Source of the DNA: Phytohabitans maris | GTDB taxonomy: Bacteria; Actinomycetota; Actinomycetes; Mycobacteriales; Micromonosporaceae | Direction of reading: 5' to 3' | Assembly: GCF_031085175.1 (NCBI RefSeq) | Contig: NZ_JAVHUY010000041.1 | Coordinates: forward strand, 1-64,000 | DNA length: 64,000 nucleotides | Shown: positions 37,585-46,628 of the stretch, in pieces | How the letters are laid out: each line of letters begins with the position of its first letter | How positions within the stretch are numbered: the stretch's first letter is position 1 | Translations under genes and position numbers: made by a program | The notes under the pieces: model-generated | What the model was told of the DNA's origin: nothing | Seen by the model: the letters and a program-made list of their open reading frames with translations, nothing else | The model's database searches: none

Positions 37585-39030
37585 TCAGACGATCGGCGTA
37601 AGGCCGAACCCGGTGAAGTTGATCAGGTCGACCATGGTGAACTCGCCGGGCGTGGCGGCGGGCAGGAAGGGTGTCCAGCCGGGGTCGGTGTGCAGGTAGG
37701 AGGAGGGGTCGGCGGCGAGGAGCCCGAGGAAGACCTCGGCGACGATGCGGCCGCCGACCGGGCCGAGGTGCTCACCGTTGGCGTGCAGGGCGGCCTCGCG
37801 CAGCACGTAGTACCACAGCGGTGCGGGGCCCGGCTTGGGGAGCGCGAGCTCCTGGTCGGTGAGGGGGGTCAGGCCCATCGCCCGGGCGACGGACTGTCCG
37901 GAGGGGAGCCCGAGGCGGGCGCCGCGGGTGATGTTGCGCTCGGCCAGCGACGGCATGCCGGGGGCGACCTCCGGCGGCAGTTCGAGCATCGGGCCGACGA
38001 TGTTGGTGTCGATCCTGCGGGTGGCCTGCGGCTGGACGGCCGGGTCGATCTCGAAGAACCGGGCCCACTCGACCTGCCAGAACGGCGGCAGGATGCGGAA
38101 CCCGCCGAGGTGGCTGAGCGGTGGCGACTCGGCGATCGGTTCCTTGGTGAAGATCGGAAGTGGCGGCACGGTGCTGTTGAACGTGTACCTGCCGCGGATC
38201 ATCGAGTGCCCGAACCGGTACGCGGCCACCGCGAACTCGACCGGCATGAAAGGCTGGTTGCGCCACTTGAAAAAGGCCAGCCGCGCCTTTTCGACCGGCG
38301 GCCCGTACGGTGTCTGCGGTTCGCGGATCAGCACCTGGCCGAGCGTCTCCTCGCCGACGATCCGGCGCAGGAAGTCGTGGATCACGACCCACTGGTAGTG
38401 CCAACGCACCACCCGCTGCACGGCGGTGAATTCGGTTTCGGTGGCCTGGGCGACCGCCTGGCCGAAGTCGGCACGCCGTTCGAAGACCTTGTTGTGAAAC
38501 AGCAGCATGGTCAGGTGGATCTGGCTGACGAAGATGTTTTCGTCGTTGCGCGGATCACCGATCAGGGCGGTGTCCTGGCCGCTTCGGGGCAGGTCGAGCT
38601 CGTTGTCGTGCTCGCCGATCACGAACTGGCCGCTGTTCCTCTTGTCGTACAGGTAGGGCTGGTCGGCCGGGCCCCGCCCGTAGAGGCAGTCGAGGTCGAA
38701 GCGGGGTGTGCGGAAGTTGGTGAGCGAGTCGGGGTCGTTCTGCCGGTCGAGGCTGGAGACCGGGTCGAACGTGAGATCGTGGTCGATGAACTGCCCCAGG
38801 TAGGTGTATCCGGCCGGGATCTTCTCGTTGTCCAGGGCCGGGTCACCGCCGCTGGGTTCGGCCATCGCCGCGGCGATCTCGGCGATCGTGGTGTCGTCGG
38901 GCGTGAATGCCGGCAGGCGGCGGAAGATTCGCCCGAATCGGCCCTCGAACAATGCGGACCTGGCGACGTTGTCGATCCCCCGTAGCGGGTAGGCATGGCG
39001 GTGTGGCGACGTTGACTGTGCGAGATTCAC
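37585..39030 (-). CDS. Animal-type haem peroxidase family protein
   Basis: This 481-residue protein is read from the GTG at 39030 behind GGGGGAG; longer in-frame starts add a non-conserved leader. The distal His84 in GQFIDHDL and a later RFGHSMIRG with the likely proximal His are the hallmarks of the animal haem peroxidase (cyclo-oxygenase/peroxidase) superfamily. The motifs DLDCLYGRG, a run of HLTMLLFHN, and WHYQWVVIHDFLRRI also fit bacterial members. There is no signal peptide, so it is likely cytosolic. The substrate is unknown. It stands alone, with no operon partner. Confidence 0.9.
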   Translation of the reverse strand: MNLAQSTSPHRHAYPLRGIDNVARSALFEGRFGRIFRRLPAFTPDDTTIAEIAAAMAEPSGGDPALDNEKIPAGYTYLGQFIDHDLTFDPVSSLDRQNDPDSLTNFRTPRFDLDCLYGRGPADQPYLYDKRNSGQFVIGEHDNELDLPRSGQDTALIGDPRNDENIFVSQIHLTMLLFHNKVFERRADFGQAVAQATETEFTAVQRVVRWHYQWVVIHDFLRRIVGEETLGQVLIREPQTPYGPPVEKARLAFFKWRNQPFMPVEFAVAAYRFGHSMIRGRYTFNSTVPPLPIFTKEPIAESPPLSHLGGFRILPPFWQVEWARFFEIDPAVQPQATRRIDTNIVGPMLELPPEVAPGMPSLAERNITRGARLGLPSGQSVARAMGLTPLTDQELALPKPGPAPLWYYVLREAALHANGEHLGPVGGRIVAEVFLGLLAADPSSYLHTDPGWTPFLPAATPGEFTMVDLINFTGFGLTPIV

Positions 39031-39326
39031 GACTCCCCCATTTGTCGATCGTGTCCCCGACAGCGAAAGGCGAAAACGCTGGACGGTCGGCGCGGTTTCG
39101 CCGCCGGAAAATTCGTTAAATGCGAGGCTACCGACCACCCCGCCCCGATAAAGGAGACTGTCCTCGATTCGACGCACTCCCGGAGGGTTCCGGGAAGGCA
39201 TGACCGACAGCCGGTCGGGGCAAGGGTGGAGGGGTGACGAGATTCGACTGACCAACGACTCGACGAGACCTGACCGCCGCGACGAGCGCGGGCAAGGAGG
39301 TTAGCCATGCAGAATCGGGTCAAGGC

Positions 39327-39500
39327 AAGACCCTGATCGCCGCCGACGAGGGAGACGACGCCCACGGCGTCGTCGTCAAGCTCTACGCCGAGGAGACCGC
39401 CGGCGCCGTCTCGATCATCGAGTAACCCTTCGAGCCGGGCCTTCTCCTACCCCCGCACATCCACGAGAACGACGTCTGGCTGGAGCGCGGACCGGTCGGG
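39327..39500 (+). pseudogene. Cupin-domain gene remnant
   Basis: The + frame from 39327 reads TLIAADEGDDAHGVVVKLYA, then EETAGAVSIIE, a TAA stop at 39423, then PFEPGLLLPPHIHENDVW. The HIH metal-binding motif and the preceding GxLxPPH pattern are typical of small cupin proteins. The in-frame stop, the missing start and the missing second half show it is broken. Confidence 0.65.
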
Positions 39501-39531
39501 CTCGACGAGCTCAACCGCCTCGGCGGTGTTC

Positions 39532-39585
39532 GTGATCGAAGCTCCCGCCAAGTCGCTCTAGCGACTTCAAAGGAGCTTCGATCAC
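39532..39585. repeat. Palindromic element with GTGATCGAAGCTCC arms, copy 1
   Basis: The outer arms lie at 39532-39545 and 39572-39585, and an inner AAGTCGCT/AGCGACTT hairpin at 39550-39567. The element lies 19 bp beyond the 3' end of the AraC gene and may act as its terminator. A related copy is at 51721-51786. Confidence 0.8.
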
Positions 39586-39604
39586 AGACTCGGTCCGGCG
39601 GCGG

Positions 39605-40549
39605 TCAGCGGGACCGCTCGGCGCGGAGGCGGTAGCGGTAGCGCAGCGGCGACTCGCCCACCTCCCGCTTGAACGCGGTGCTGAAGGCGCTCTCCGACGC
39701 GTACCCCAGCTTCGTGGCGAGCGACCCGACGCGGACCTCGCCGTCGCGGAGGGCGCGCTGCGCCAGCAGCATCCGCCAGCGGTTGAGGTAGGTCAGCGGC
39801 GGCATGCCCGCCACGCTCCGGAAGCGCTCGGCGAACGAGGTGCGCGACATCGCGGCGGCGTGTGCCAGCTCGGCCAGGCCCCAGGGCCTGCCGGGCTCGG
39901 CGTGGATGAGGCGGAGTGCCGGGCGCAGCCGCTCGTCGGCCAGCACCCGCAGCCAGCCCGGCGGCAGCTCGGCCTGGTCGACGTAGGCCCGCAGCACTTC
40001 GAGAAGCAGGAGCTGGCCGTACTGCCGGATCGCGAACGCGGAGCCCATGCGGTTGCCGGTCACCTCGTCGAAGAGGCGGTCGAGGCTGCCGCGCAGGTGG
40101 GTCGCCGCGGCGGCCGAGGCCCGCACGTGCCCCACCGGCGGGAGCGCCTGCTGCAGCAGGGCCTGGCCGGCCGGGTTGAGCTCGACCCGGCCGCCGACCA
40201 TGATGTCGTCGGTGCCGCGGTCGGCGCACTGGAGGCGGCTGGAGGAGAAGCCCGGCTCGGGCTGGATCTCGCGGGGCGGTCCGTCGCCGGTGCCGCCCTC
40301 GAGCTCCAGCCAGGACCGGTTGTTGAGGATGGCGACGTCGCCCGGCTCGAGGTCGATCGGCCGGTCGATGCCGTCGGTGGTGAGCCGGGCCCGGCCGCAG
40401 ACGAGCGCGAAGAACTTCAGGCCCTCCACGGAGGCGCGCGACACCCAGGGGCCGCGCACGGCGAAACCGCCGGAGAGCAGACCGCGGATCTCGACGAGGT
40501 CGAACACCTCGGACAGCTGGTCACCGGCCACCTCCGTACTATCACGCAA
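39605..40549 (-). CDS. AraC family transcriptional regulator with cupin domain
   Basis: This 314-residue protein has an N-terminal cupin-type sensor domain (about 20-190, with LEPGDVAILN) and a C-terminal double helix-turn-helix (about 210-310, with LAELAHAAAMSRTSFAERF and VGSLATKLGYASESAFSTAF), as in the AraC/HTH_18 family. The listed start is a TTG; a GTG at 40531 is equally likely. It diverges from the short-chain dehydrogenase gene across about 55 bp, the usual layout for a regulator and its target. Confidence 0.9.
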   Translation of the reverse strand: MRDSTEVAGDQLSEVFDLVEIRGLLSGGFAVRGPWVSRASVEGLKFFALVCGRARLTTDGIDRPIDLEPGDVAILNNRSWLELEGGTGDGPPREIQPEPGFSSSRLQCADRGTDDIMVGGRVELNPAGQALLQQALPPVGHVRASAAAATHLRGSLDRLFDEVTGNRMGSAFAIRQYGQLLLLEVLRAYVDQAELPPGWLRVLADERLRPALRLIHAEPGRPWGLAELAHAAAMSRTSFAERFRSVAGMPPLTYLNRWRMLLAQRALRDGEVRVGSLATKLGYASESAFSTAFKREVGESPLRYRYRLRAERSR

Positions 40550-40604
40550 GAAATGCGGACTGACAACTATTCAGAGTCCGGAAAGCCCGGCGCAGGCTGG
40601 TGGC

Positions 40605-41609
40605 ATGACAGACAAGCAGCACCCCATCGGCACCGGGTTCACCGCCGCCTCGACGGCCGACGACGTCCTGCGGGGCATCGACCTGACCGGCCGGTACGCC
40701 ATCGTGACGGGCGGCCACGCCGGGCTCGGCCTGGAGACCACCCGGGCGCTCGGCAAGGCCGGCGCGTCCGTCGTCGTCGGTACGCGTACCCCGGACCGCG
40801 CCGCGGCGGCGGTGGCCGGCATCGAGCGCGTCGAGGTCGGCCGGCTGGACCTGCTCGACCCGAAGTCCATCGACGACTTCGCCAACCGCTACCTCGACTC
40901 CGGCCGCCCGCTGCACATGCTGATCAACAACGCCGGCATCATGGGCGGCCCGCTGTTTCGCGACGCGCGCGGCTACGAGTCGCAGTTCGCGACCAACCAC
41001 CTCGGCCACTTCCAGCTCACCCTGGCCCTGCTGCCCGCGCTGCGCGCCGCCCACGGCGCCCGGGTCGTCAACGTGACCTCCGGGGGCCACCGCCTCTCCG
41101 ACATCCGCTGGGACGACCCGCACTTCACCACCGGGTACGACGGCCTGCTCGCCTACGGCCAGTCCAAGACCGCCAACGTGCTCTTCGCCGTCGAGCTGGA
41201 CCGGCGGTGGGCGGCGGACGGCATCCGCGGCTACGCCGCGCACCCGGGCATCGTGGTCACCACCGGCCTGGGCCCGTCGCGGACCGAGGACGGCCCCGCG
41301 GTGAACGAGGACCAGCTGCGGGCGATGGGGCTGATCGACGAGACCGGCCGGCCGGTCCTCGACCCCGCCCGGGAGATGAAGACACCGCGGCAGGGGGCGA
41401 GCACCAGCGTGTTCGCGGCGACGAGCCCGCTGCTCGACGGCATCGGCGGCGTCTACCTGAAGGACAACGAGGTCGGGCCGCTGGACACCCCGCGGGCCTT
41501 CGACTTCGGCAGCGGGGAGGACGTCCCCTCCGACGTCGTGCCGCACGCCATCGACCCGGAGTCGGCGCGGCGGCTCTGGGAGCTGAGCGAGCGGCTGCTC
41601 AAGGACTGA
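40605..41609 (+). CDS. Short-chain dehydrogenase/reductase
   Basis: This 334-residue protein is an SDR with the nucleotide motif TGGHAGLG (35-42), NNAG, an active-site Ser in VTSGGH and the YGQSK catalytic Tyr/Lys pair. The length and the insertion after the active site resemble retinol-dehydrogenase-like bacterial SDRs. The substrate is unknown. It is probably controlled by the divergent AraC regulator. Confidence 0.93.
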   Translation: MTDKQHPIGTGFTAASTADDVLRGIDLTGRYAIVTGGHAGLGLETTRALGKAGASVVVGTRTPDRAAAAVAGIERVEVGRLDLLDPKSIDDFANRYLDSGRPLHMLINNAGIMGGPLFRDARGYESQFATNHLGHFQLTLALLPALRAAHGARVVNVTSGGHRLSDIRWDDPHFTTGYDGLLAYGQSKTANVLFAVELDRRWAADGIRGYAAHPGIVVTTGLGPSRTEDGPAVNEDQLRAMGLIDETGRPVLDPAREMKTPRQGASTSVFAATSPLLDGIGGVYLKDNEVGPLDTPRAFDFGSGEDVPSDVVPHAIDPESARRLWELSERLLKD

Positions 41610-41729
41610 GGCTCAGGGGACGAGGAGGATCCCAGGGCCTTTCAGCCGGCGTACGACCGGGGCGGTCTTCACACGGGACACGCCGTCGAGGGGTGGCCAG
41701 CGCCCGGCTGACGGCGGTCAGCGCGACCG

Positions 41730-42335
41730 TCAGCGGGTGACGCCGGCCAGGACCGTGGTCACCACCCTGCGGAGCGCCTCGGGCTCCGGCGGGCTCCCCT
41801 TCCGCTCGGTGAAGAGCAGGTGCGCGGCGCCGATCAGGGTCGGGGCGAGCGTGTCGACGTCGGCGTCCGGGGCGATCCGGCCCAGGTCGCGCTCGGCGGC
41901 GAGGTAGCCGGCGACCATCGCGGTCCCCTCGCCGACGAGCGGGAACCGGGCGGTGCCGGCCCGGCGCAACCGGGTACGCAGCTCGTCCCGGGCGATGACC
42001 AGGGCCACGATGGCCACCATCACCGGCTCGAAGAGGAGGGTCAGCGCGCCGGTCAGGTTGCCGGCGACGGAGCCGGTGCCGGCCGCGCCGCGCAGCGCGG
42101 TGGTCTGGGCGCCGACCCGGGCGATGCGGTCCAGCACCAGTTCCGCGAGGAACCCGTCGAAGTCGGCGAAGTGCCGGTGCAGTACCCCCTTGGCGACGCC
42201 CGCCTCGGCGGTGACCGCCCGGCTGGTCAGCCCGGCCGCCCCGGTCCGCAGCAGGACCCGCTCGGCCGCGTCGAACAGCTGCTGGCGCGGGTCGCTCAGC
42301 GCCACACCGGTGGGCACCGCCAGGACCTCCCTCAC
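41730..42335 (-). CDS. TetR family transcriptional regulator
   Basis: This 201-residue protein has an N-terminal helix-turn-helix (about 20-60, with LTSRAVTAEAGVAKGVLHRHF) followed by a helical ligand domain, as in TetR/AcrR regulators. The start is a GTG at 42335. It diverges from the methyltransferase gene across 64 bp that contain two inverted repeats. These are the likely binding sites for autoregulation and for control of the methyltransferase. Confidence 0.93.
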   Translation of the reverse strand: MREVLAVPTGVALSDPRQQLFDAAERVLLRTGAAGLTSRAVTAEAGVAKGVLHRHFADFDGFLAELVLDRIARVGAQTTALRGAAGTGSVAGNLTGALTLLFEPVMVAIVALVIARDELRTRLRRAGTARFPLVGEGTAMVAGYLAAERDLGRIAPDADVDTLAPTLIGAAHLLFTERKGSPPEPEALRRVVTTVLAGVTR

Positions 42336-42372
42336 GCTCGCCGCTCACCGCGGAACACTATCGTGTGCCTAA

Positions 42373-42407
42373 TGGGCACTTGCCCACTAGAGTGGGCGCA
42401 TGCCCAC
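42373..42407. promoter_or_regulatory. Two inverted repeats, probable TetR operators
   Basis: TGGGCACTTGCCCA (42373-42386) and GTGGGCGCATGCCCAC (42392-42407) share the TGGGC/GCCCA arms. They lie 19 bp apart, centre to centre. The second covers the ATG of the methyltransferase at 42400, so binding there would block transcription or translation start directly. Confidence 0.75.
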
Positions 42408-43215
42408 TGTTCCCGCCGCGAAACCCGAGCCCCACCGGCACCGCGAGATGGCGGAGTCGTTCGGGGTCGATCCCGAGCGCTACGACCGGACCCGGGCGCC
42501 GTACCCGGACGCGATGGTCGAGCGGATCCTGGCCGCCAGCCCCGGCCCGGACCTCCTGGCCGTCGGCTGCGGCACCGGCATCGACGCGCGCCAGTTCCAG
42601 GCGGCCGGGTGCCGGGTGCTCGGCATCGAGCCGGACCCGCGGATGGCCGGCTTCGCGCGAAGTACCGGCGTCGAGGTGGAGGTGGCGGCGTTCGAGGCGT
42701 GGGACCCGGCCGGGCGGAGTTTCGACGCGGTCGTCGCCGGCACCGCCTGGCACTGGATCGACCCGGTCGCCGGCGCCGCCAAGGCCGCGCGGGTGCTCCG
42801 GCCCGGCGGGGTGCTGGCGCCCTTCGGGCACGTGTTCGAGCTCCCGCCCGGCGTGGCCCAGGCGCTCGCCGCGGCGTACCGGCGGGCCGCTCCCGAATCG
42901 CCCGTCGGCTTCGACGGCCAGCGGGACGGGTCGATCCTGGACGCGTACCGAGGGCTCTACGCCAGGGCCGCGGAGGGGATCCGCGAGGCGGGCGGGTTCG
43001 GCGAGCCGGAGCTGTGGCGGTACGACTGGGAGCGGGCGTACCGCCGGGACGAGCTGCTCGACCTGATCCCCACGTCCGGCGGCCTCACCAGCCTCCCGCC
43101 GGACAAGGTGGCCGGGATCCTGGCCGACGTGGCGGCGGCGGTCGACGCGCTGGGCGGCACCGTCACGCTCCGGTACGCGACCTGGGGCCTCACCGCGGTC
43201 CGCGCCGAGCCGTGA
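42400..43215 (+). CDS. Class I SAM-dependent methyltransferase
   Basis: This 271-residue protein has the methyltransferase type 11 core: motif I LLAVGCGTGID (about 52-62), an acidic residue after strand 2 in LGIEPD, and VLRPGGVLAPFG. The Trp-rich TAWHWIDP matches the subgroup acting on small molecules. There is no separate ribosome site, because the start codon lies inside an operator-like palindrome, so the message may be leaderless. The substrate is unknown. Confidence 0.9.
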   Translation: MPTVPAAKPEPHRHREMAESFGVDPERYDRTRAPYPDAMVERILAASPGPDLLAVGCGTGIDARQFQAAGCRVLGIEPDPRMAGFARSTGVEVEVAAFEAWDPAGRSFDAVVAGTAWHWIDPVAGAAKAARVLRPGGVLAPFGHVFELPPGVAQALAAAYRRAAPESPVGFDGQRDGSILDAYRGLYARAAEGIREAGGFGEPELWRYDWERAYRRDELLDLIPTSGGLTSLPPDKVAGILADVAAAVDALGGTVTLRYATWGLTAVRAEP

Positions 43216-43346
43216 CCGCGGGGTCGTCACAGCCCTGCGGGTGGAACGGGTCGGCGCCCCGCTCCCGGCATGAACCCCGGCGTCGGCGTGTTCAGCGCGC
43301 CGCATCGGGTACGACGCCGTTGGAGGTTCACCCGAGGAGGAGAGCG

Positions 43347-44678
43347 ATGACCAGCACGGTCCGGCCGGGTGAGGCCGGGTACGACGAGGAGCGGGCCGGG
43401 TTCCAGGCCGCGGTGGAACACCGTCCCGACGTCATCTACGTCGCGGAGAGCGCGGGCGACGTCCAGGCGGCGGTGGAGTTCGCCGCCGCCAACCGGCTGC
43501 CGCTGGCGGTGAAGGCGACCGGGCACGGCACGTCCGTCGCGGCGTCCGGCGGCGTCCTGGTCAGCACCCGCCGGATGACCGGCGTGCACGTCGACAAGGA
43601 GGCGCACACCGCCTCGTTCGAGGCGGGCACCCGCTGGGACCAGGTGATCGAGGCCTGCGCGCCGCACGGCCTGGCGCCGCTGAGCGGCAGCGCCCCGCAC
43701 GTCGGCGCGGTCGGCTACACGCTCGGCGGCGGGCTGGGCCTGCTCTCCCGCGGCTACGGCTTCGCCGCGGACAGCGTACGCGGCATCGAGGTGGTCACGC
43801 CCGACGGCGGTGCGCACCACGTCACCGCGGCCAGCGAGCCGGACCTGTTCTGGGCGCTGCGCGGCGGGCGGGACAACTTCGGCGCGGTCACCGGCCTGGA
43901 GGTCGACCTCGTACCGGTCGCCCGGCTGTACGGCGGCGCGCTCTCCTTCCCCGGCGACCGGGCGCAGTCCATCATGGACACCTACCTGTCCTGGACCCGT
44001 ACGGTGCCCGAGCAGATGGCGTCCTCCCTGGCGCTGGCGCGGTTTCCCGACCTGCCGGCCATCCCGGAGCCGCTGCGCGGGAAGCATGTCGCGCAGGTCC
44101 GGGTCGCGTACTCCGGCGACGCCGGCGACGGCGCGGAGCTGCTCGCGCCGTTGCGCGCGGCCGGCCCGCGCCTGCTCGACACGGCCCGGGACATGCCGTA
44201 CGCGGAGTCCGGCACGGTGCACAACGACCCGACCGAGCCGGTCGCCGCCTACAGCACCAACGTCCTGCTGAGCACGGTGGACAGTGGTGCCGTGCTGGAA
44301 CGCACCTCGCCGCCCGAGGCACAGGTGCCGTTCATCGCCGAGATCCGCCACCTCGGCGGGGCGCTCGCCCGCCCACCCGCCGAGCCGAGCGCGGTCGGCC
44401 ACCGGAACGCGTCGTACCTGCTGGCCCTGGTCACCCCGCTGGACCCGTCGGCGGACGTCGACGCGGTCGGGTCGGCGCACGAGCGGGTCCACGATGGACA
44501 GCGGCGCTGGGTGCTCGGCCGCAGCCTGAACTTCATGTCCGGGCCGGCGGCGAGCGTGGAGCGGGTGCGCGAGGCGTACGAGCCGGAGGACTACCGGCGG
44601 CTCCAGCGGCTCAAGGCCCGGTACGACCCGGAGAACATGTTCCGCTTCAACCACAACATCCCGCCGGCCGGTGCGTAG
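43347..44678 (+). CDS. FAD-binding oxidoreductase of the berberine-bridge-enzyme type
   Basis: This 443-residue protein starts at an ATG behind GAGGAGGAG. It has the FAD-binding type 4 fold with VKATGHGTS (the His can bind FAD covalently), GAVGYTLGGGLGLLSRGYG and GGRDNFG, and ends with YDPENMFRFNHNI, the C-terminal BBE motif. The Cys that provides a second covalent FAD bond in some members is not seen near the GxxPxVG loop. There is no signal peptide. The substrate is unknown; related enzymes oxidise sugars or natural products. Confidence 0.93.
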   Translation: MTSTVRPGEAGYDEERAGFQAAVEHRPDVIYVAESAGDVQAAVEFAAANRLPLAVKATGHGTSVAASGGVLVSTRRMTGVHVDKEAHTASFEAGTRWDQVIEACAPHGLAPLSGSAPHVGAVGYTLGGGLGLLSRGYGFAADSVRGIEVVTPDGGAHHVTAASEPDLFWALRGGRDNFGAVTGLEVDLVPVARLYGGALSFPGDRAQSIMDTYLSWTRTVPEQMASSLALARFPDLPAIPEPLRGKHVAQVRVAYSGDAGDGAELLAPLRAAGPRLLDTARDMPYAESGTVHNDPTEPVAAYSTNVLLSTVDSGAVLERTSPPEAQVPFIAEIRHLGGALARPPAEPSAVGHRNASYLLALVTPLDPSADVDAVGSAHERVHDGQRRWVLGRSLNFMSGPAASVERVREAYEPEDYRRLQRLKARYDPENMFRFNHNIPPAGA

Positions 44679-44707
44679 GATCCGCGCACCCTGGGTAGTC
44701 CCACGTC

Positions 44708-45142
44708 ATGGCCAGAACACGCACACGGCACGACCTGAACGCCGAGGAGCGCAAGGCGATACCGGAGAGCGCTTACGCCTTCCCGCGCCTGCGGAAGGAG
44801 CCGATCAACGACGCGTCGCACGTCCGTAACGCGATCGCCCGCTTCGACCAGGTCCGCGAAGCCAGCGACGACGAGCGGAGCGAGGCGTTCCGGCGGATCC
44901 GGCGGGCGGCGGACCGGTACGGCGTCGAGATGACCGCGACCCGCTGGCAGGAGCTGGGCAAGCCGACCCCGACGATGAAGACGTCGACGAAGGCCCACAC
45001 GCCGACCAAGGCCGAGCGGGCCGCGATCAGCCGGGGCGACGCCTCGCGCGACGTGCTGTACGCCGAGGCGCGGCGCCGCGACATCAAGGGCCGCTCCGGG
45101 ATGAGCAAGGCCGAGCTGCAGCGGGCGCTGCGAAAGGGCTGA
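44708..45142 (+). CDS. DUF6582-like protein with a C-terminal SAP/Rho-N-like motif
   Basis: This 144-residue basic protein has an N-terminal part with AYAFPRLRKEPINDASHVRN and IARFDQV, matching the conserved style of DUF6582, a family also found in phage-related proteins. A Lys/Thr-rich linker follows. The last 30 residues (DVLYAEARRRDIKGRSGMSK then AELQRAL) resemble the SAP/Rho N-terminal helix-extension-helix nucleic-acid fold. A nucleic-acid binding role is inferred. It has no partner gene. Confidence 0.8.
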   Translation: MARTRTRHDLNAEERKAIPESAYAFPRLRKEPINDASHVRNAIARFDQVREASDDERSEAFRRIRRAADRYGVEMTATRWQELGKPTPTMKTSTKAHTPTKAERAAISRGDASRDVLYAEARRRDIKGRSGMSKAELQRALRKG

Positions 45143-45166
45143 GCGGCGGCGGCGGATGCCGCGCCC

Positions 45167-46474
45167 TCACGGGCGGCCGAGGGCCCGAGGGCTCTCGGCG
45201 ATCAGCTTGTCGACGACGTCGGCGAGCAGGTGGACGCCGCGGGTGGTCGCCATCCGGCCGGCGACCCGGCGCGCGGCGTCCCGGTACCGCCGGTCGGCGA
45301 GCACGGCCCGGACGGCGCCGCGGACCGCGGCCGGCGTCGGGGTGTCGGTCTTGAGGCGCCGCCCGACACCGGCCCACTCGACCCGGGCGATGACCTCGGG
45401 TTTGTCCTCGTGGCGGCCGGCGGCGACGATCGGCACGCCGTACCGCAGCGCGTACTGCACGCCCCCGTACCCGCCGTTCGTGACGAAGACGCCGGTCTTC
45501 GGCAGCAGGTCGTCGTAGGGGAGGAACTCGGCCGCCCGGGCGTTCGCCGGCAGCGGTGGCAGCGACTCCACCGGCCGCCCGCCGGTCGCGACGGCGATCA
45601 GCACGTCGTCGCCGGCGAGCCCCTGGAGCACCGGCTCGACCAGCTGGCCGAAGTCGGCGTTCGCGATCGTGCCCTGCGTGACGTGGACGACCGGCCGCGA
45701 ACCGTCGAGCTCCTCCCACCACGGCGGGAGCGGCGCCCGCGAGCCGGAGGCCGAGACCGGTCCCGCGAAGTGCAGGGTGGCCGGCGCGTCGGAGCGGGGG
45801 TACTCGAACTCGGGCACGGTGAACTGCACGATCGCCTCGGCGTGCCGCGGCCAGTCGAGCACCGCGAAGGGGATCGGGCGGCCGTGCAGCTCCCGGAACG
45901 TCCGCTCGGCGATCCGCTCGGCCGGCGGAAACACGACCTTGCGGGTGACCGCGGCGAGCGCGGCGTTGCGGAGCCGGCCGATCGGGCCGCGCAGCGGGGT
46001 GAGCCCCATGCCGAACGGCGCCGTGTCGCGGCTGGAGATCATCAGCGGGCAGATGCCGCACATGACGACCGGTGGCCGGACGCCGAGCGGGTGGCCGAGC
46101 AGGAACGCGCCGCCCACGAAGGCCGGGTCGGCCAGCACGGCGTCGGCCGGCTCGGCCGCGTGTGCCGCCATGATCGTGTCGTGCTGGGGCCGCCCGGGGC
46201 GCACGAAGATCTGCTCGATGTCGTGCGCGATCGCCTTCGTACCCTTCAGCGCGGCGCGCTCGGGAAACGTCGCGTTCCAGTCCTGCCGGTCGTCGAAGTC
46301 GGCCTCGGCGGGCAGCGGGACGTGCTCGGCGCCGGTGGCCTCGACGGCCGCGGCGAACCTCGCGCCGGTGACGAACCGCACCCGGTCTCCCCGGCCGGCC
46401 AGGTGCCGGGCGACCGCGAGCAGCGGTGTGACGTGGCCGTGGATGGGCATCGCGGCGATGATGATCGACGGCAT
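45167..46474 (-). CDS. MGT-family glycosyltransferase (GT1, UGT-like)
   Basis: This 435-residue protein is read from the ATG at 46474, behind GGGGGAG. It has the GT-B fold: an N-terminal acceptor domain starting IIIAAMPIHGHVTPLLAVAR and a C-terminal donor domain with VTQGTIANADF, LPYDDLLPKTGVFVTNGGYG and a following Gly-rich loop, as in macrolide and flavonoid glycosyltransferases. It probably transfers a sugar from an NDP-sugar to a small molecule, for example in detoxification. There is no biosynthetic cluster around it, which favours a resistance or housekeeping role. Confidence 0.93.
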   Translation of the reverse strand: MPSIIIAAMPIHGHVTPLLAVARHLAGRGDRVRFVTGARFAAAVEATGAEHVPLPAEADFDDRQDWNATFPERAALKGTKAIAHDIEQIFVRPGRPQHDTIMAAHAAEPADAVLADPAFVGGAFLLGHPLGVRPPVVMCGICPLMISSRDTAPFGMGLTPLRGPIGRLRNAALAAVTRKVVFPPAERIAERTFRELHGRPIPFAVLDWPRHAEAIVQFTVPEFEYPRSDAPATLHFAGPVSASGSRAPLPPWWEELDGSRPVVHVTQGTIANADFGQLVEPVLQGLAGDDVLIAVATGGRPVESLPPLPANARAAEFLPYDDLLPKTGVFVTNGGYGGVQYALRYGVPIVAAGRHEDKPEVIARVEWAGVGRRLKTDTPTPAAVRGAVRAVLADRRYRDAARRVAGRMATTRGVHLLADVVDKLIAESPRALGRP

Positions 46475-46628
46475 GACGGCGTCTCCCCCGTGGCATAGCA
46501 TCTGACCCCAGGGAGTAGTATTCATCTGCATCGCGTGGTAGTCAATATGCCGCCGGGTGCTGGGGCCGGACGGGTTCGCCGCGTTTCGCGACACGGTCCT
46601 GCGCTGAGCGGCGGCACCGGCGCCGGTG

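Larger units (their letters stand above)
39031..39604. other. Gap with a cupin remnant and a hairpin element
   Basis: This 574-bp stretch holds upstream sequence of the peroxidase gene, a decayed cupin fragment (39327-39500) and a strong palindrome (39532-39585). No intact gene is seen. Confidence 0.75.

Noticed and set aside
46557-46607. Short + strand frame reading VLGPDGFAAFRDTVLR before a stop
   Set aside because: It resembles the tail of a regulator but is only 16 codons long, too short to assign as a remnant.
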